From: Anaerolineae bacterium
Lineage (GTDB): Bacteria > Chloroflexota > Anaerolineae > Anaerolineales > Villigracilaceae
Assembly (NCBI GenBank): GCA_003130845.1
Contig: QEXW01000072.1
Coordinates: forward strand, 31,413-95,412
DNA: 64,000 nt
Direction of reading: 5' to 3'
This document shows positions 7,809 to 16,490 of this stretch, one piece after another. A program made the translations under genes and the position numbers. How positions within the stretch are numbered: position 1 is the first letter of the stretch; each line of letters starts with the position of its first letter. Below the pieces are notes generated by a model. The model was not told the DNA's origin, did no database searches, and was given only the letters and a program-made list of their open reading frames with translations.

Positions 7809-8393
7809 ATGTCTGCTCGTCAACGCGCTCTTAACCGCCAACGCAGTCAGCGAAACAGCATCATCTTGCTGGTGATTGGCGCCAGCCTGGTTCTGCTGGC
7901 TTTGGCAGCGTTTTTGAGTTTGCCTCGCGCGCAGGCAGAACTCCAACAAAACGAGTTTTCCGCCATTCCTGTTGCGGTCAATTTTCCGGCGCCCAATGTG
8001 CAGTTGACCGACCTGAACGGTCAGGCAGTGTCGCTTTCAGATTTTCAAGGGAACGTGATTCTCTACAATGCATGGGCCACCTGGTGTCCGCCTTGTAAGC
8101 AGGAAATGCCCACCTTGCAAGCCTACTATGATGCCCATAAAGACCAAGGCTTTGTAATTGTCGCGATTGCAGATGGCCAACCGCTCGAAGAAGTTCAACC
8201 CTTTGTACAAGATTACCGCTTGACGTTTCCGGTTTGGCCCGACCCGCAATACCGCGCCACAAAAACCTTTCGTATCAACAGCTTGCCCACCTCCTTTGTG
8301 ATTGACCGTGAAGGCACTGTGCGGCTGACCTGGACGGGTGCTATCAGCCGTGCCATGCTCGAAGAATACATCACCCCTTTACTTGGGGAGTGA
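7809..8393 (+). CDS. TlpA/ResA-like membrane-anchored thioredoxin
   Basis: A 194-residue protein with one N-terminal transmembrane helix (about residues 17-37, SIILLVIGASLVLLALAAF) followed by an exported thioredoxin domain. The active site is ATWCPPCKQEMP and the cis-proline loop is NSLPTSFVIDREG. Proteins of this type reduce disulfides outside the membrane, for example during cytochrome c maturation, although no cytochrome biogenesis genes are near. It lies six bases behind the PDO gene, probably in the same transcript. Confidence 0.85.
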   Translation: MSARQRALNRQRSQRNSIILLVIGASLVLLALAAFLSLPRAQAELQQNEFSAIPVAVNFPAPNVQLTDLNGQAVSLSDFQGNVILYNAWATWCPPCKQEMPTLQAYYDAHKDQGFVIVAIADGQPLEEVQPFVQDYRLTFPVWPDPQYRATKTFRINSLPTSFVIDREGTVRLTWTGAISRAMLEEYITPLLGE

Positions 8394-8429
8394 TAGCGCC
8401 TGTCACCTTCCACTGTGCAGTAAAATTCA

Positions 8430-8463
8430 GACTGCCTGCCGCCGGCCTTGGGGGTAGGCAGTC
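8430..8463 (+). terminator. Hairpin before the OsmC gene
   Basis: GACTGCCTGCC (8430-8440) pairs with the segment ending AGGCAGTC (8463), giving 11 pairs with one G-U. It is not followed by a T-run, so it could be an inefficient terminator or a leader structure of the OsmC message. Confidence 0.4.
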
Positions 8464-8507
8464 GTGTACATCAGCAACGTTTATATACCCAAAAGGAGCC
8501 AAATCGC

Positions 8508-8975
8508 ATGAACGCCAAAGTGACCTGGAAGCAAGGAATGAGCTTTACCGGCAGCGCCGATACTGGGTTTCAAGTACCCTTGGGTGCTGACCCCAGCGTA
8601 GGCGGCGCCAATGATGGCTTTCGCCCATTGGAACTGATGGCTGTTTCTTTGGCTGGTTGTACCGCCATGGATGTTATTTCTATTCTGCGCAAAAAACAAC
8701 AAGACGTGACAGCCTTCGAGGTGCAAGTGCAGGCCGAACAACAGCACGACCATCCACACATTTTTACCAAAGCCGTCATCACCTACCAAGTCACCGGGCG
8801 TGGTGTGACCGAGGCTGCCCTGGTGCGAGCCATTGAACTTTCTGCTACCAAATATTGCCCGGCACAGGCCATGTTGGCCAAAACAGTGCCAATGGATTTG
8901 TTGTACGAGATTTACGAAGAAAAAGGCCAGGGAAAGGAATTGGTCTTGCGGGGCCAGTGGCAGCCACAGAGTTGA
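8508..8975 (+). CDS. OsmC/Ohr family peroxidase-like protein
   Basis: A 155-residue OsmC-fold protein with the two conserved cysteines in their usual settings, LAGCTAMDV and ATKYCPAQAM. OsmC and Ohr proteins reduce organic hydroperoxides using this pair. The start is fixed by AGGAG at 8494-8498 nine bases before the ATG at 8508. Its position behind the ECF/PDO/TlpA genes suits an oxidative-stress set, although a hairpin separates it from them. Confidence 0.85.
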   Translation: MNAKVTWKQGMSFTGSADTGFQVPLGADPSVGGANDGFRPLELMAVSLAGCTAMDVISILRKKQQDVTAFEVQVQAEQQHDHPHIFTKAVITYQVTGRGVTEAALVRAIELSATKYCPAQAMLAKTVPMDLLYEIYEEKGQGKELVLRGQWQPQS

Positions 8976-8988
8976 TCTTTTTCTCCGC

Positions 8989-9729
8989 CTAGCCAATTTT
9001 TTCCACAACCCAAAGGTGAGACAAGCCAAACCAGCGCAATGGCGTGCGTTCTAGGAATTGCAACATCGCACGCACAACGCGGCCAAACAATCCAAATCGG
9101 GCAATCAGGTTGTCGTAGGCCCCAAAAATAATGGTGCGTTCGATGAACCGGACGGGCAGACCATCAAATAGGGCTGCCAGGTCACCAAAAGCATATATGC
9201 GCACATGGGGAGCCAGGCGGTTGCGCAACAGACGCGGCAGATAGTTGACCAGCGGGATATTCCCAAAGCGATAGCGTCCGCGCCAGTATATGCCGTGCGT
9301 TTCAAACGGGTAGCCAATGTTTGGGACGAAAATCACTGCCCGTCCACCCACTTTTAACACACGTATCATCTCCTGCACCGCACAGCGGTCATCGGCCACA
9401 TGTTCCAGCACTTCATGGCTGAGAATTAGATCGAACACACCCGTCGGATACGGCAGCGCCTCGCCGGCGGCGTTGATAATGTGCGGATTGCGTTGACCCG
9501 CTTCAAACGCGCGCTCGAAATCATATTCCAGCCCAAACACCGTGCCACCGAACTTAGCCAGCTTTTCCACATACATTCCGACCCCACAGCCGTTTTCTAA
9601 AATCTGGCCTCGCAGCCGTTCTCCGGCGGCGCGGCGAATCATTTCTAGGCGGCGTGCCTGCCCGGCGCGCCAAACATAAGAAGGTTCACCGCGTAAAGCG
9701 GCTTTTTGCAAGTTGCGTTGTTCATTCAT
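8989..9729 (-). CDS. Class I SAM-dependent methyltransferase
   Basis: A 246-residue methyltransferase with motif I ILENGCGVGMYVEKL, the acidic VFGLEYD segment, FDLILSHEVLEHV and LKVGGRAVIFVPN. The C-terminal half (RGRYRFGNIPLVNYLP) resembles the type-11 methyltransferases found beside sugar and lipid genes; the substrate is unknown. The ATG at 9729 is chosen because TATAAT on the minus strand ends eight bases upstream, which also makes the message leaderless. It ends 13 bases from the converging OsmC gene and is divergent from dnaN. Confidence 0.78.
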   Translation of the reverse strand: MNEQRNLQKAALRGEPSYVWRAGQARRLEMIRRAAGERLRGQILENGCGVGMYVEKLAKFGGTVFGLEYDFERAFEAGQRNPHIINAAGEALPYPTGVFDLILSHEVLEHVADDRCAVQEMIRVLKVGGRAVIFVPNIGYPFETHGIYWRGRYRFGNIPLVNYLPRLLRNRLAPHVRIYAFGDLAALFDGLPVRFIERTIIFGAYDNLIARFGLFGRVVRAMLQFLERTPLRWFGLSHLWVVEKIG

Positions 9730-9736
9730 AGGCGGT

Positions 9737-9742
9737 ATTATA
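9737..9742 (-). promoter_or_regulatory. -10 box of a leaderless methyltransferase transcript
   Basis: A perfect TATAAT on the minus strand is separated from the ATG at 9729 by seven bases, so the expected transcription start coincides with the start codon. Confidence 0.5.
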
Positions 9743-9801
9743 ACGATAAGATGATGTAAAATAAGATATTCATACGCAATTTTACGCAGGAGAGGACGCC
9801 G

Positions 9802-10932
9802 ATGAAAGTCACCGTACTTCAAGAGAACCTAGCGCGCGGATTGAGCATCGTTTCTCGTGCCGTGTCACCCCGCAGCACCTTGCCTGTGCTGGCCAATGTC
9901 TTGATTGCAACCGATGAAGGCCGCCTGCGCCTTTCGGCCACCAACTTGGAAATGGGCATTACCTGTTGGATCGGAGCGCGAATCGAGGAAGATGGCTCAA
10001 CCACCGTACCGGCCCGCACCTTTGCTGATTTAGTAAGCACCCTGCCCGACCAGCAAGTGAACTTGAGACTTGACCCGCGCACACAGACCCTAACGGTGCG
10101 TTCTGGTTCTTCAACCAATGACATCAAAGGCATAGATGCCCAAGAATTTCCCCCTCTGCCTGTGCCGGATTTCGAGCAGGCCGTTCATATCAACGTGGCT
10201 GACTTCAAAGAGATGGTACACCAAGTGGCCTTTGCGGCTTCTATTGACGAAGCCCGCCCGGTGCTGATGGGCGTGCTGGTAAAAGTAGAAGGTGATAGAA
10301 TCACCATGGCCGCTGCCGATGGTTTCCGGCTTTCGGTACGGACTGCGACGCTTTCATCTCCTACAGCCCAACCTGTTAATGCCATTATTCCGGCGCGCGC
10401 CTTGTCTGAATTGGCACGCATCGCCAGCGATGGCGAGCAAGTGATTCAGATGGTGTTGCCCAAAGGCCGGGGCCAAGTTGTTTTCCGCGTCAAAGATATA
10501 GAACTGGTCTCGCAATTGATTGACGGCACATTTCCGGACTACCAACAAATCATCCCACGTTCGTACAAATCGCGTACACTGGTCTCAACCGCTTCTCTGC
10601 TCAAAGCCTGCAAACAAGCCGAAATCTTCGCGCGCGAAGGTTCCAACGTGGTGCGTATGAACATTCGCACGAGCGGCGAGTTGCAGCCAGGCGAGGTGGA
10701 AATTTCTGCTCACAGCGAAGAAACCGGTTCGAACGAGACCATTGTTGAAGCAACGGTGGATGGCATCCCTCTGCTGATTGCGTTCAACGTCAAGTTCTTG
10801 CGTGAAGTCTTGGAAGTCATCAAAACCCCCAATGTGGCCATTGAAACCACAGCCCCCAACGCTCCTGGTGTAGTCAAGCCGGTGGGCGAAGATAACTTCC
10901 TGCACGTCATTATGCCAATGCATTTGGGATAG
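9802..10932 (+). CDS. dnaN: DNA polymerase III subunit beta (sliding clamp)
   Basis: A 376-residue replication clamp that rings DNA and tethers the polymerase. It has the three-domain beta-clamp layout, starting MKVTVLQENLARGLSIV, with SRSTLPVL-like PRSTLPVLANVLI near residue 25, AAADGFRLSVRTA in domain 2, and the C-terminal HVIMPMHLG. CAGGAGAGG lies at the ribosome site. The gene stands alone: dnaA, recF and gyrB are not beside it and no DnaA-box cluster was noticed. Two terminators follow it. Confidence 0.95.
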   Translation: MKVTVLQENLARGLSIVSRAVSPRSTLPVLANVLIATDEGRLRLSATNLEMGITCWIGARIEEDGSTTVPARTFADLVSTLPDQQVNLRLDPRTQTLTVRSGSSTNDIKGIDAQEFPPLPVPDFEQAVHINVADFKEMVHQVAFAASIDEARPVLMGVLVKVEGDRITMAAADGFRLSVRTATLSSPTAQPVNAIIPARALSELARIASDGEQVIQMVLPKGRGQVVFRVKDIELVSQLIDGTFPDYQQIIPRSYKSRTLVSTASLLKACKQAEIFAREGSNVVRMNIRTSGELQPGEVEISAHSEETGSNETIVEATVDGIPLLIAFNVKFLREVLEVIKTPNVAIETTAPNAPGVVKPVGEDNFLHVIMPMHLG

Positions 10933-10966
10933 GCCACCTCACTATCCTAAGACCGTCTTGGCTCAC

Positions 10967-10996
10967 AAGCGCCTGGTTCTCCAACCGGCGCTTTTT
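10967..10996 (+). terminator. Rho-independent terminator 1 after dnaN
   Basis: AAGCGCC-T-GGTT (10967-10978) pairs with AACCGGCGCTT (10983-10993), with one bulged T and a four-base loop, followed by a short T-run. Confidence 0.8.
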
Positions 10997-11032
10997 GATA
11001 GATTCATATAGACCATCTATCACGAGCTTAAC

Positions 11033-11074
11033 AGCCTACTGCCACAGAGTCGCTTTCGCAGGCTAGGCTTTTTG
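11033..11074 (+). terminator. Rho-independent terminator 2 after dnaN
   Basis: AGCCTACTGC (11033-11042) pairs with GCAG-GC-TAGGCT (11058-11069) and runs into TTTTT. It is a second, independent stop 66 bases after the first. Confidence 0.7.
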
Positions 11075-11134
11075 TTATAGAATAAATAAACCTAACCGTC
11101 TCTCTGCTTTTTAACCAAGCCTCGGTAACAAACA

Positions 11135-13453
11135 ATGACTCTTCCCAGCCCATCGAATGACCGCATTCTCAATATCTACCTGACCTTGACTCAGTACCCG
11201 ATTTTGGCCTCGCGCATTCGTGCCAGAATGCGTGACATGTTGTTAGCCCGCGGCATTATTCACATGGAAGAGTTTGAGGCTGAAGTGCGCAAAAAGGCCA
11301 TTGAATCGCAAATTCGAGAGGGCCTGCACGACCCCTATAGCGAAGAACCATTTGACCTGTGGGAGTTGCGCCTGGAACGGGTGCGCGATGCGCTCACGGA
11401 TTTCTACTTTGCCTATAACCTGCTTTACGAAGATTTCGAATCTCTAGTTCGACAGACGGTGGGAGAGCGTGGTGAAGTTCCTAACATGATTTACTTCAAC
11501 CCGGAACTTGCCCCACAGGATATGCTCTTTGAACAAGCCGAATTGATTGAGCGATTGCCGCCGGATAAGCGCAAAATGCTCGACGCACGTTTGCAAGAAA
11601 TCAAAGTCGTTCTCATCCGCACGATGATTAGCGACCAGCTGGCCTATATCAAAATCGCCCGAAAATGGTTCACCATTGACGATTTGAACGAAATCCGCAA
11701 ACGTAAAATTGGCTATGGAAAAATTGGGGGGAAATCAGCCGGGATGTTGCTGGCCTACCGTATTTTGCGTGAGACTGCTTCCCCTGCCCTACGCACTTCT
11801 TTGCGTATTCCGGTTTCGTATTATCTCGCTTCCGATGTGTTCTATTCATTCATGGCGACCAATGGCTTGGTGCATTGGTCAGACCAGAAATACAAACCTG
11901 AAGCGCAAATGCGGGCTGAATATCCCATCATTCAACAAGAATTTCGCCAAGGACGTTTTCCGGAAGATATTGCCGAGCGATTGCGCGCCATTTTGCGCGA
12001 GGCGGATGGCCGCCCTCTGATTGTCCGCTCATCGAGTCTACTGGAAGATAACTTCGGCACCTCGTTTGCCGGCAAATATGATAGTTTCTTTTGCCCTAAC
12101 CAGGGAACCGAAAAAGAAAACCTGCGTGACCTGACACGCGCCATTACGCAAATTTACGCCAGTGGCCTCAACCCCAACGCGCTCCTTTACCGGCATCACA
12201 AAGGCTTGGTGGATTACGATGAGCGCTTAGCGGTCCTAATTCAGTTTGTAGAAGGCGAACGGGCCGGTAAATATTTCCTACCCCAGGGGGCAGGCGTAGG
12301 TTTTAGCCGGAACTTATACCGTTGGTCGCCCCAGATTCGGCGGGAAGATGGATTTCTGCGCTTGGTATGGGGCCTTGGCACGCGCGCAGTCGAAGCCGTT
12401 GCCAACGACCATCCACGCCTGGTAGCGCTTAGCCATCCCTTGTTACACCCGGCCTCTTCGGTTGAGATAATCAGTCGCTATTCGCAAAAATACGTAGACT
12501 TGATTGACCTGGAAGAAAACAAGCTCAAGACTCTTCCCGTCGAACAAGCGTTTGACCCGCGCTACCCTGCCTTGCGCTATATTGCTCAAATTGATGAAGG
12601 CGGCTACTTGACTCCCATTCGTACCAGCACCGCAGATACCCGCTACATGGTCATCACGTTCGATGAAATGCTGCGTCGTACCCCTCTCGCTGCGTTGATG
12701 CGCGAAATGCTCAAACTATTGGAAGAGCACTATCAAGCCCCGGTAGATACCGAATTCACCGTGCGTGTGCCAGACCCGTATAGCGTCCAACCGGGCATAG
12801 AGATTACTCTGCTACAATGCCGTCCACAAAGCCACATTGACGCCGGTGAACAAGTCCGCATTCCAGAAGAATTACCCCAAGCGGACATTGTCTTTTCCAC
12901 GCCTCGCATGGTTCCGCATGGCATTATCGAACGCATCCGCTATGTGCTATTTGTTACTCCTGAAGGATATTTCCATCTCCCTTCTGTTGCAGACCGCGTT
13001 CGCCTAGAACGGACCATTGGACAACTAAATCTGGCACTTAAGGGCCAAAATTTTATATGTGTTGGCCCAGGCCGTTGGGGAACCTCCACCCCTGACCTAG
13101 GAGTGCATGTTGGCTATGGGGATATTTATAACACCCGGGCGCTCGTGGAACTTTCTGGTCGTGAAATTGGCACTTCGCCGGAACCGTCCTTTGGGACCCA
13201 CTTTTTCCAAGATTTGATGGAAGCGCACATCTATCCGCTTGCAATCTACACAGATGACCCAGATGTCATCTTCAACCGTGATTTTTTCTACTCCACCCCG
13301 AACCGGCTGGATGAATGGATTCCAAACCCGGACGACACCCTTAAAAAAACACTCCGACTGATAGATGTTCAGGATTATCGCCCAGGTGCGGTGTTGGAAC
13401 TCATCATGGATGATGAAGAAGGCCGCGCGGTTGCTTACCTAAAACGGAAGTAA
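11135..13453 (+). CDS. PEP/pyruvate-binding domain protein (PPDK N-terminal-like)
   Basis: A 772-residue protein whose middle part (about residues 195-520) is the ATP-grasp-like PPDK N-terminal domain: GKIGGKSAGMLLAYRIL, VRSSSLLEDNFGTSFAGKYDS and a later ITLLQCRPQS. The domain order lacks the phosphohistidine swivel domain and the PEP/pyruvate TIM barrel of true pyruvate phosphate dikinase or PEP synthase, so it is not a complete enzyme of that kind. The N-terminal 190 residues are helical and charged. The start has no clear Shine-Dalgarno sequence. TATAGA and TAGAAT boxes lie just past the dnaN terminators. The function is unknown. Confidence 0.7.
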   Translation: MTLPSPSNDRILNIYLTLTQYPILASRIRARMRDMLLARGIIHMEEFEAEVRKKAIESQIREGLHDPYSEEPFDLWELRLERVRDALTDFYFAYNLLYEDFESLVRQTVGERGEVPNMIYFNPELAPQDMLFEQAELIERLPPDKRKMLDARLQEIKVVLIRTMISDQLAYIKIARKWFTIDDLNEIRKRKIGYGKIGGKSAGMLLAYRILRETASPALRTSLRIPVSYYLASDVFYSFMATNGLVHWSDQKYKPEAQMRAEYPIIQQEFRQGRFPEDIAERLRAILREADGRPLIVRSSSLLEDNFGTSFAGKYDSFFCPNQGTEKENLRDLTRAITQIYASGLNPNALLYRHHKGLVDYDERLAVLIQFVEGERAGKYFLPQGAGVGFSRNLYRWSPQIRREDGFLRLVWGLGTRAVEAVANDHPRLVALSHPLLHPASSVEIISRYSQKYVDLIDLEENKLKTLPVEQAFDPRYPALRYIAQIDEGGYLTPIRTSTADTRYMVITFDEMLRRTPLAALMREMLKLLEEHYQAPVDTEFTVRVPDPYSVQPGIEITLLQCRPQSHIDAGEQVRIPEELPQADIVFSTPRMVPHGIIERIRYVLFVTPEGYFHLPSVADRVRLERTIGQLNLALKGQNFICVGPGRWGTSTPDLGVHVGYGDIYNTRALVELSGREIGTSPEPSFGTHFFQDLMEAHIYPLAIYTDDPDVIFNRDFFYSTPNRLDEWIPNPDDTLKKTLRLIDVQDYRPGAVLELIMDDEEGRAVAYLKRK

Positions 13454-13567
13454 TTTTTATATTCATGTTATTTCAAAGAACACAAAATAATGATATGATG
13501 AATACAAAGCAAGACGCCCCAGGCTGAAACAAACGATATGCTGACTCCATACGAGGAAAATTGAATA

Positions 13568-14977
13568 ATGTGGCAATTGGTGGTGACATCGCCCGATAAA
13601 GAGCCGAAACTGGTCGAATTGAAACCAGGAAAGTGGAGTATTGGTCGCGCTTCGACGAACGATATTCTCATTGAAGACGTTTCTGCTTCCCGCAACCATG
13701 CCGAGATATTTCTGGATGCGCTCACCAATGTCCTGACTCTCACCGACTTAGATAGCACAAACGGTACCTATGTCAACCGGCAGCGACTGACCGGCTCTTG
13801 TCAATTGCACCCCGATGACCTGATTCGTATCGGCATGGTGGTGATTCACGTTGTTCATCAGACCGGTAACATCCAACGACTGTCCAATATCAGTGGGACC
13901 CATCGCTTCACGCGTGAATTGGTGTTGGAATCGGTCGAAGAGCACTCACTCCTCATTGCTGAAGTGGCACAAAAACTGAACACGGTGCTGGATGTCAGAA
14001 CTGCCATTCAGGAAGTGACGCAAATGCTAAAGCGCGCTATGGCCATTGATTTCTGTGAAATTATCCTTAAGCAGGAATTAGGCGTGCTTGAAACTTCTGA
14101 TTTGACAGACCCCCTTGCCAAGCAAGCGCTGCGCAACAAAACCGCTGAAGTATCTCCTGTTTCGATGTTTGTTCCCATCCTGGTTCAAGACCAGGTGATT
14201 GGGTTGATTGCCATGCGTAAATCACGGCCAGGGACATTGCCCTTCGACCGGCGTGATTTACAACTGGCGGTTGCCATTAGCCACCAGACGGCACTCACCA
14301 TTCAACGCATGGACTTGCTCGAAAAGGTGCGCCAAGAAGAACATGTGCGACGCTTGCTCTTGCGGTTTGTTTCCCCGGCCGAGGCCGAATACATGCTCAA
14401 ATCCTATCTTACAACGGGGCATTTACCGCCCCTGACCGAGCAAAAAGTAACCGTCTTGTTTGCCGATATTGCCGATTCAACCCGTTTGGCCGAAATGCTG
14501 GGCGCCAGGCAGTTTGCTAATATTCTCAACAATTTTTATCAGGCGGCATCCGAAATTGTTTTTCGGCATGGCGGCATGATTAAGTATCTGGGGGATGGCA
14601 TCTTAGGGATTTTTACCGAGCGAACAGGAGAACCCTCTTCCGAAGAAAAAGCGGTCCAGGCTGGGCGTGAATTGTTACAATCTCTCAATCGCACTGGCTC
14701 GCTCGACCACCGCACTCGCTTAGTATTTGGTGTATCAATTAACACCGGCAAAGCGATGGTCGGCTATGTAGGCACCAAAGAGCGGGTGGAGTTCAATGCG
14801 CTGGGCGACGTGGTGAATGTGGCGTATCGCATGCAGGAATATGCTCGACCTTTTAAGATTATTGCTGGGCCGGCCACCGTCGCTGCCATTTCGAACAAAT
14901 ATCAGTTTAGCCGGGTGGGCGGCGTGTCATTGCGCGGGCGCGAAGGTGCTATCCAAGTGTATGAAGTGATGCCCTAA
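13568..14977 (+). CDS. FHA-GAF-class III adenylate/guanylate cyclase
   Basis: A 469-residue signalling protein. Residues 1-95 are an FHA domain (WSIGRASTNDILI, SASRNHAEI, STNGTYVN), which binds phosphothreonine peptides. Residues about 130-260 look like a GAF domain. Residues about 295-469 are a class III cyclase domain with both metal aspartates, VLFADIADST and YLGDGILGIF, and GVSINTGKAMVGYVG. It would make cAMP or cGMP in response to a protein kinase signal and a small ligand. AGGAAA precedes the ATG. A cNMP-binding protein is encoded at 5272-6006, a possible but distant receiver. Confidence 0.88.
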   Translation: MWQLVVTSPDKEPKLVELKPGKWSIGRASTNDILIEDVSASRNHAEIFLDALTNVLTLTDLDSTNGTYVNRQRLTGSCQLHPDDLIRIGMVVIHVVHQTGNIQRLSNISGTHRFTRELVLESVEEHSLLIAEVAQKLNTVLDVRTAIQEVTQMLKRAMAIDFCEIILKQELGVLETSDLTDPLAKQALRNKTAEVSPVSMFVPILVQDQVIGLIAMRKSRPGTLPFDRRDLQLAVAISHQTALTIQRMDLLEKVRQEEHVRRLLLRFVSPAEAEYMLKSYLTTGHLPPLTEQKVTVLFADIADSTRLAEMLGARQFANILNNFYQAASEIVFRHGGMIKYLGDGILGIFTERTGEPSSEEKAVQAGRELLQSLNRTGSLDHRTRLVFGVSINTGKAMVGYVGTKERVEFNALGDVVNVAYRMQEYARPFKIIAGPATVAAISNKYQFSRVGGVSLRGREGAIQVYEVMP

Positions 14978-15030
14978 GAACAAATCCTTTCAATGTGACA
15001 AATTAACCCCGATTCACAGAAAAATGTCAT

Positions 15031-15059
15031 TTGACATTCGCGCACAAGGAAAGTATAAG
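15031..15059 (+). promoter_or_regulatory. Strong sigma-70 promoter of the ferredoxin gene
   Basis: A perfect TTGACA (15031-15036) and TATAAG (15054-15059) are separated by 17 bases. Transcription would start near 15066, 30 bases before the ATG. Confidence 0.75.
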
Positions 15060-15095
15060 AACATCAGCGTTTATCATCACTCAAGGAGAAAACCT

Positions 15096-15281
15096 ATGGC
15101 AATGAAAATTCAAGATGACTGCATTGCGTGCGGCGCTTGCCTGCCGGAATGCCCTACCAATTCCATCAGCGAAGGTGACATCTACGTCATTGACGCCGCA
15201 ACCTGCGTGGAGTGCGTTGGTCATTACGATGCTCCTCAATGCGTTGCCGTTTGCCCGGTGGATTGCATTGTTAAGGCATAG
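15096..15281 (+). CDS. 2[4Fe-4S] ferredoxin
   Basis: A 61-residue ferredoxin with two cluster motifs, CIACGACLPECP and CVECVGHYDAPQC...CPVDC. The second motif has the longer Cys-x7/8-Cys spacing of clostridial/Allochromatium-type ferredoxins. It carries electrons at low potential in the cytoplasm. The start at 15096 has AAGGAGA at 15083-15089 and lies 30 bases from a consensus promoter; an in-frame ATG at 15024 is upstream of that promoter and is rejected. Confidence 0.92.
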   Translation: MAMKIQDDCIACGACLPECPTNSISEGDIYVIDAATCVECVGHYDAPQCVAVCPVDCIVKA

Positions 15282-15327
15282 CCATACTGCATTCTAGCGC
15301 GCTCTATTCGTTTATTGGAAATATCGT

Positions 15328-15333
15328 TATAAT
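15328..15333 (+). promoter_or_regulatory. -10 box of the riboswitch transcript
   Basis: A perfect TATAAT stands 23 bases before the first base of the FMN aptamer. The -35 region is weak. Confidence 0.5.
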
Positions 15334-15355
15334 CTAGACAACTAAATATCATATT

Positions 15356-15514
15356 ATCCTTCGGGGCAGGGTGACGCCTGCGTACACAAAGCGCAAGCGA
15401 ATTCCCGATCGGTGGTAAAGCCCACGAGCACCAAAATGCATGATTCGGTGACGCTATCCAGCGCAACTGGTGGCGAATTCCGAAGCCGACGGTATAGTCC
15501 GGATAGAAGAAGGG
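15356..15514 (+). ncRNA. FMN riboswitch (RFN element)
   Basis: The conserved blocks of the FMN aptamer occur in order: CGGGGCAGGGTGA, AATTCCCGATCGGTGGTAAA, GCCCACGAGC, GATTCGGTG, AATTCCGAAGCCGACGGTAT and AGTCCGGATAGAAGAAGG. Closing pairs are CCTT (15358-15361) with AAGG (15510-15513). Two peripheral arms carry extra bases compared with the compact Bacillus form (around 15374-15400 and 15450-15474). FMN binding would end transcription at the hairpins that follow and so switch off the ABC importer when flavin is plentiful. Confidence 0.93.
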
Positions 15515-15549
15515 CAACCCTTTGAGATGGGTTTGCTTTGCCGTACATG

Positions 15550-15583
15550 CCCCGAAAACGCTTGCGTTTTCGGGGTGTTTGTT
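15550..15583 (+). terminator. Riboswitch expression-platform terminator
   Basis: CCCCGAAAACG (15550-15560) and CGTTTTCGGGG (15565-15575) form a perfect 11-bp stem with a CTTG loop, followed by a T-rich tail. It lies 36 bases after the aptamer, where a transcription-control platform is expected. Confidence 0.8.
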
Positions 15584-15600
15584 TGGGCAAGGTCTCTTTG

Positions 15601-15631
15601 CGCCCCGTTGGTTCTTCTAGCGGGGCGTTTT
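15601..15631 (+). terminator. Second tandem terminator before the importer genes
   Basis: CGCCCCG (15601-15607) and CGGGGCG (15621-15627) pair across a 13-base loop and run into TTTT. It stands 28 bases before the ATG at 15659. Confidence 0.65.
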
Positions 15632-15658
15632 GCTTCCTGCTAAGAAAGAGAGCATAAA

Positions 15659-16459
15659 ATGGATTTACACCTAACGCAAAAAATTGCAATACTCCCTGTG
15701 CCGCGCCCAACCAGGCTGCCATCGCTTGTACCTTTATTGGTGTTATTTTTGGCCATTGCAGGTTGGGAGTTGTTCGCACGTTTCGCAGGTTTGCCTGCAT
15801 TTATCTTACCCTCGCCCACGCAAGTGGCGGAACGCTTTGGACGTGCTTTGATGAGCGGTAATCTGCTGTATCACACCGCCATTACACTTTTACAAATTCT
15901 ATTGGGGTTGCTCTCAGGTGTTCTGGCGGCACTTATGCTTGGATATGCAATTGCCAAGAGCCGCCTGTTTGAGCAAGTGGTTTCTCCCTTTTTGGTCGCC
16001 AGCCAAGCCATCCCGATTGTGGCCATTGCCCCGCTTTTGGTCATCTGGTTTGGGCCGGGGATGTTCTCAAAAGTTTTGATTTGCGCCTTGATTGTGTTTT
16101 TCCCGGTCTTGGTCAATACCGTCGTTGGGTTGCGTGCGGTGCCTCGCTCGCTGTATGAATTGATGCGGTCATTGCGTGCTAGTCGCTGGCAAATGCTGCG
16201 TTTGCTTGAAATCCCGGCTGCTTTGCCGGTCTTTTTGGGAGGGTTACGGATTGGTGCTACTCTGTCGGTAATTGGTGCGGTTGTGGGCGAATTGGTTGGC
16301 GCCGACCGAGGCTTGGGATTTCTCATCAATGTTGGACGAGGCCAATATGACACAGCGCTGGTGTTCGTGGCTGTCATCACCTTGATTGTGTTAGCACTTG
16401 GGCTGTATGGCTTGGTTATCTTGCTTGAAAACCGCCTGCTGGCGTGGCAGAAACAGTAA
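15659..16459 (+). CDS. ribX: ABC transporter permease, RibX-like (predicted riboflavin importer)
   Basis: A 266-residue inner-membrane permease of the SsuC/ThiX family with about six helices. The ATPase-contacting EAA loop is visible as ELMRSLRASRWQMLRLLEIP followed by GGLRIGATLS. It would form the channel for the lipoprotein-captured ligand delivered by the next gene. The ligand is predicted to be riboflavin or a related flavin because an FMN riboswitch controls the operon, as for the RibXY transporters described from Chloroflexi. That specificity is inferred from regulation, not from the permease itself. Confidence 0.8.
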   Translation: MDLHLTQKIAILPVPRPTRLPSLVPLLVLFLAIAGWELFARFAGLPAFILPSPTQVAERFGRALMSGNLLYHTAITLLQILLGLLSGVLAALMLGYAIAKSRLFEQVVSPFLVASQAIPIVAIAPLLVIWFGPGMFSKVLICALIVFFPVLVNTVVGLRAVPRSLYELMRSLRASRWQMLRLLEIPAALPVFLGGLRIGATLSVIGAVVGELVGADRGLGFLINVGRGQYDTALVFVAVITLIVLALGLYGLVILLENRLLAWQKQ

Positions 16460-16490
16460 TCTCATCCCAAAAACTGATAAAAGGAGCGTT

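Noticed and set aside
9730..9801. Replication origin near dnaN
   Set aside because: No dnaA, recF or gyrB neighbour and no cluster of TTATCCACA-like boxes was seen in the flanking gaps.
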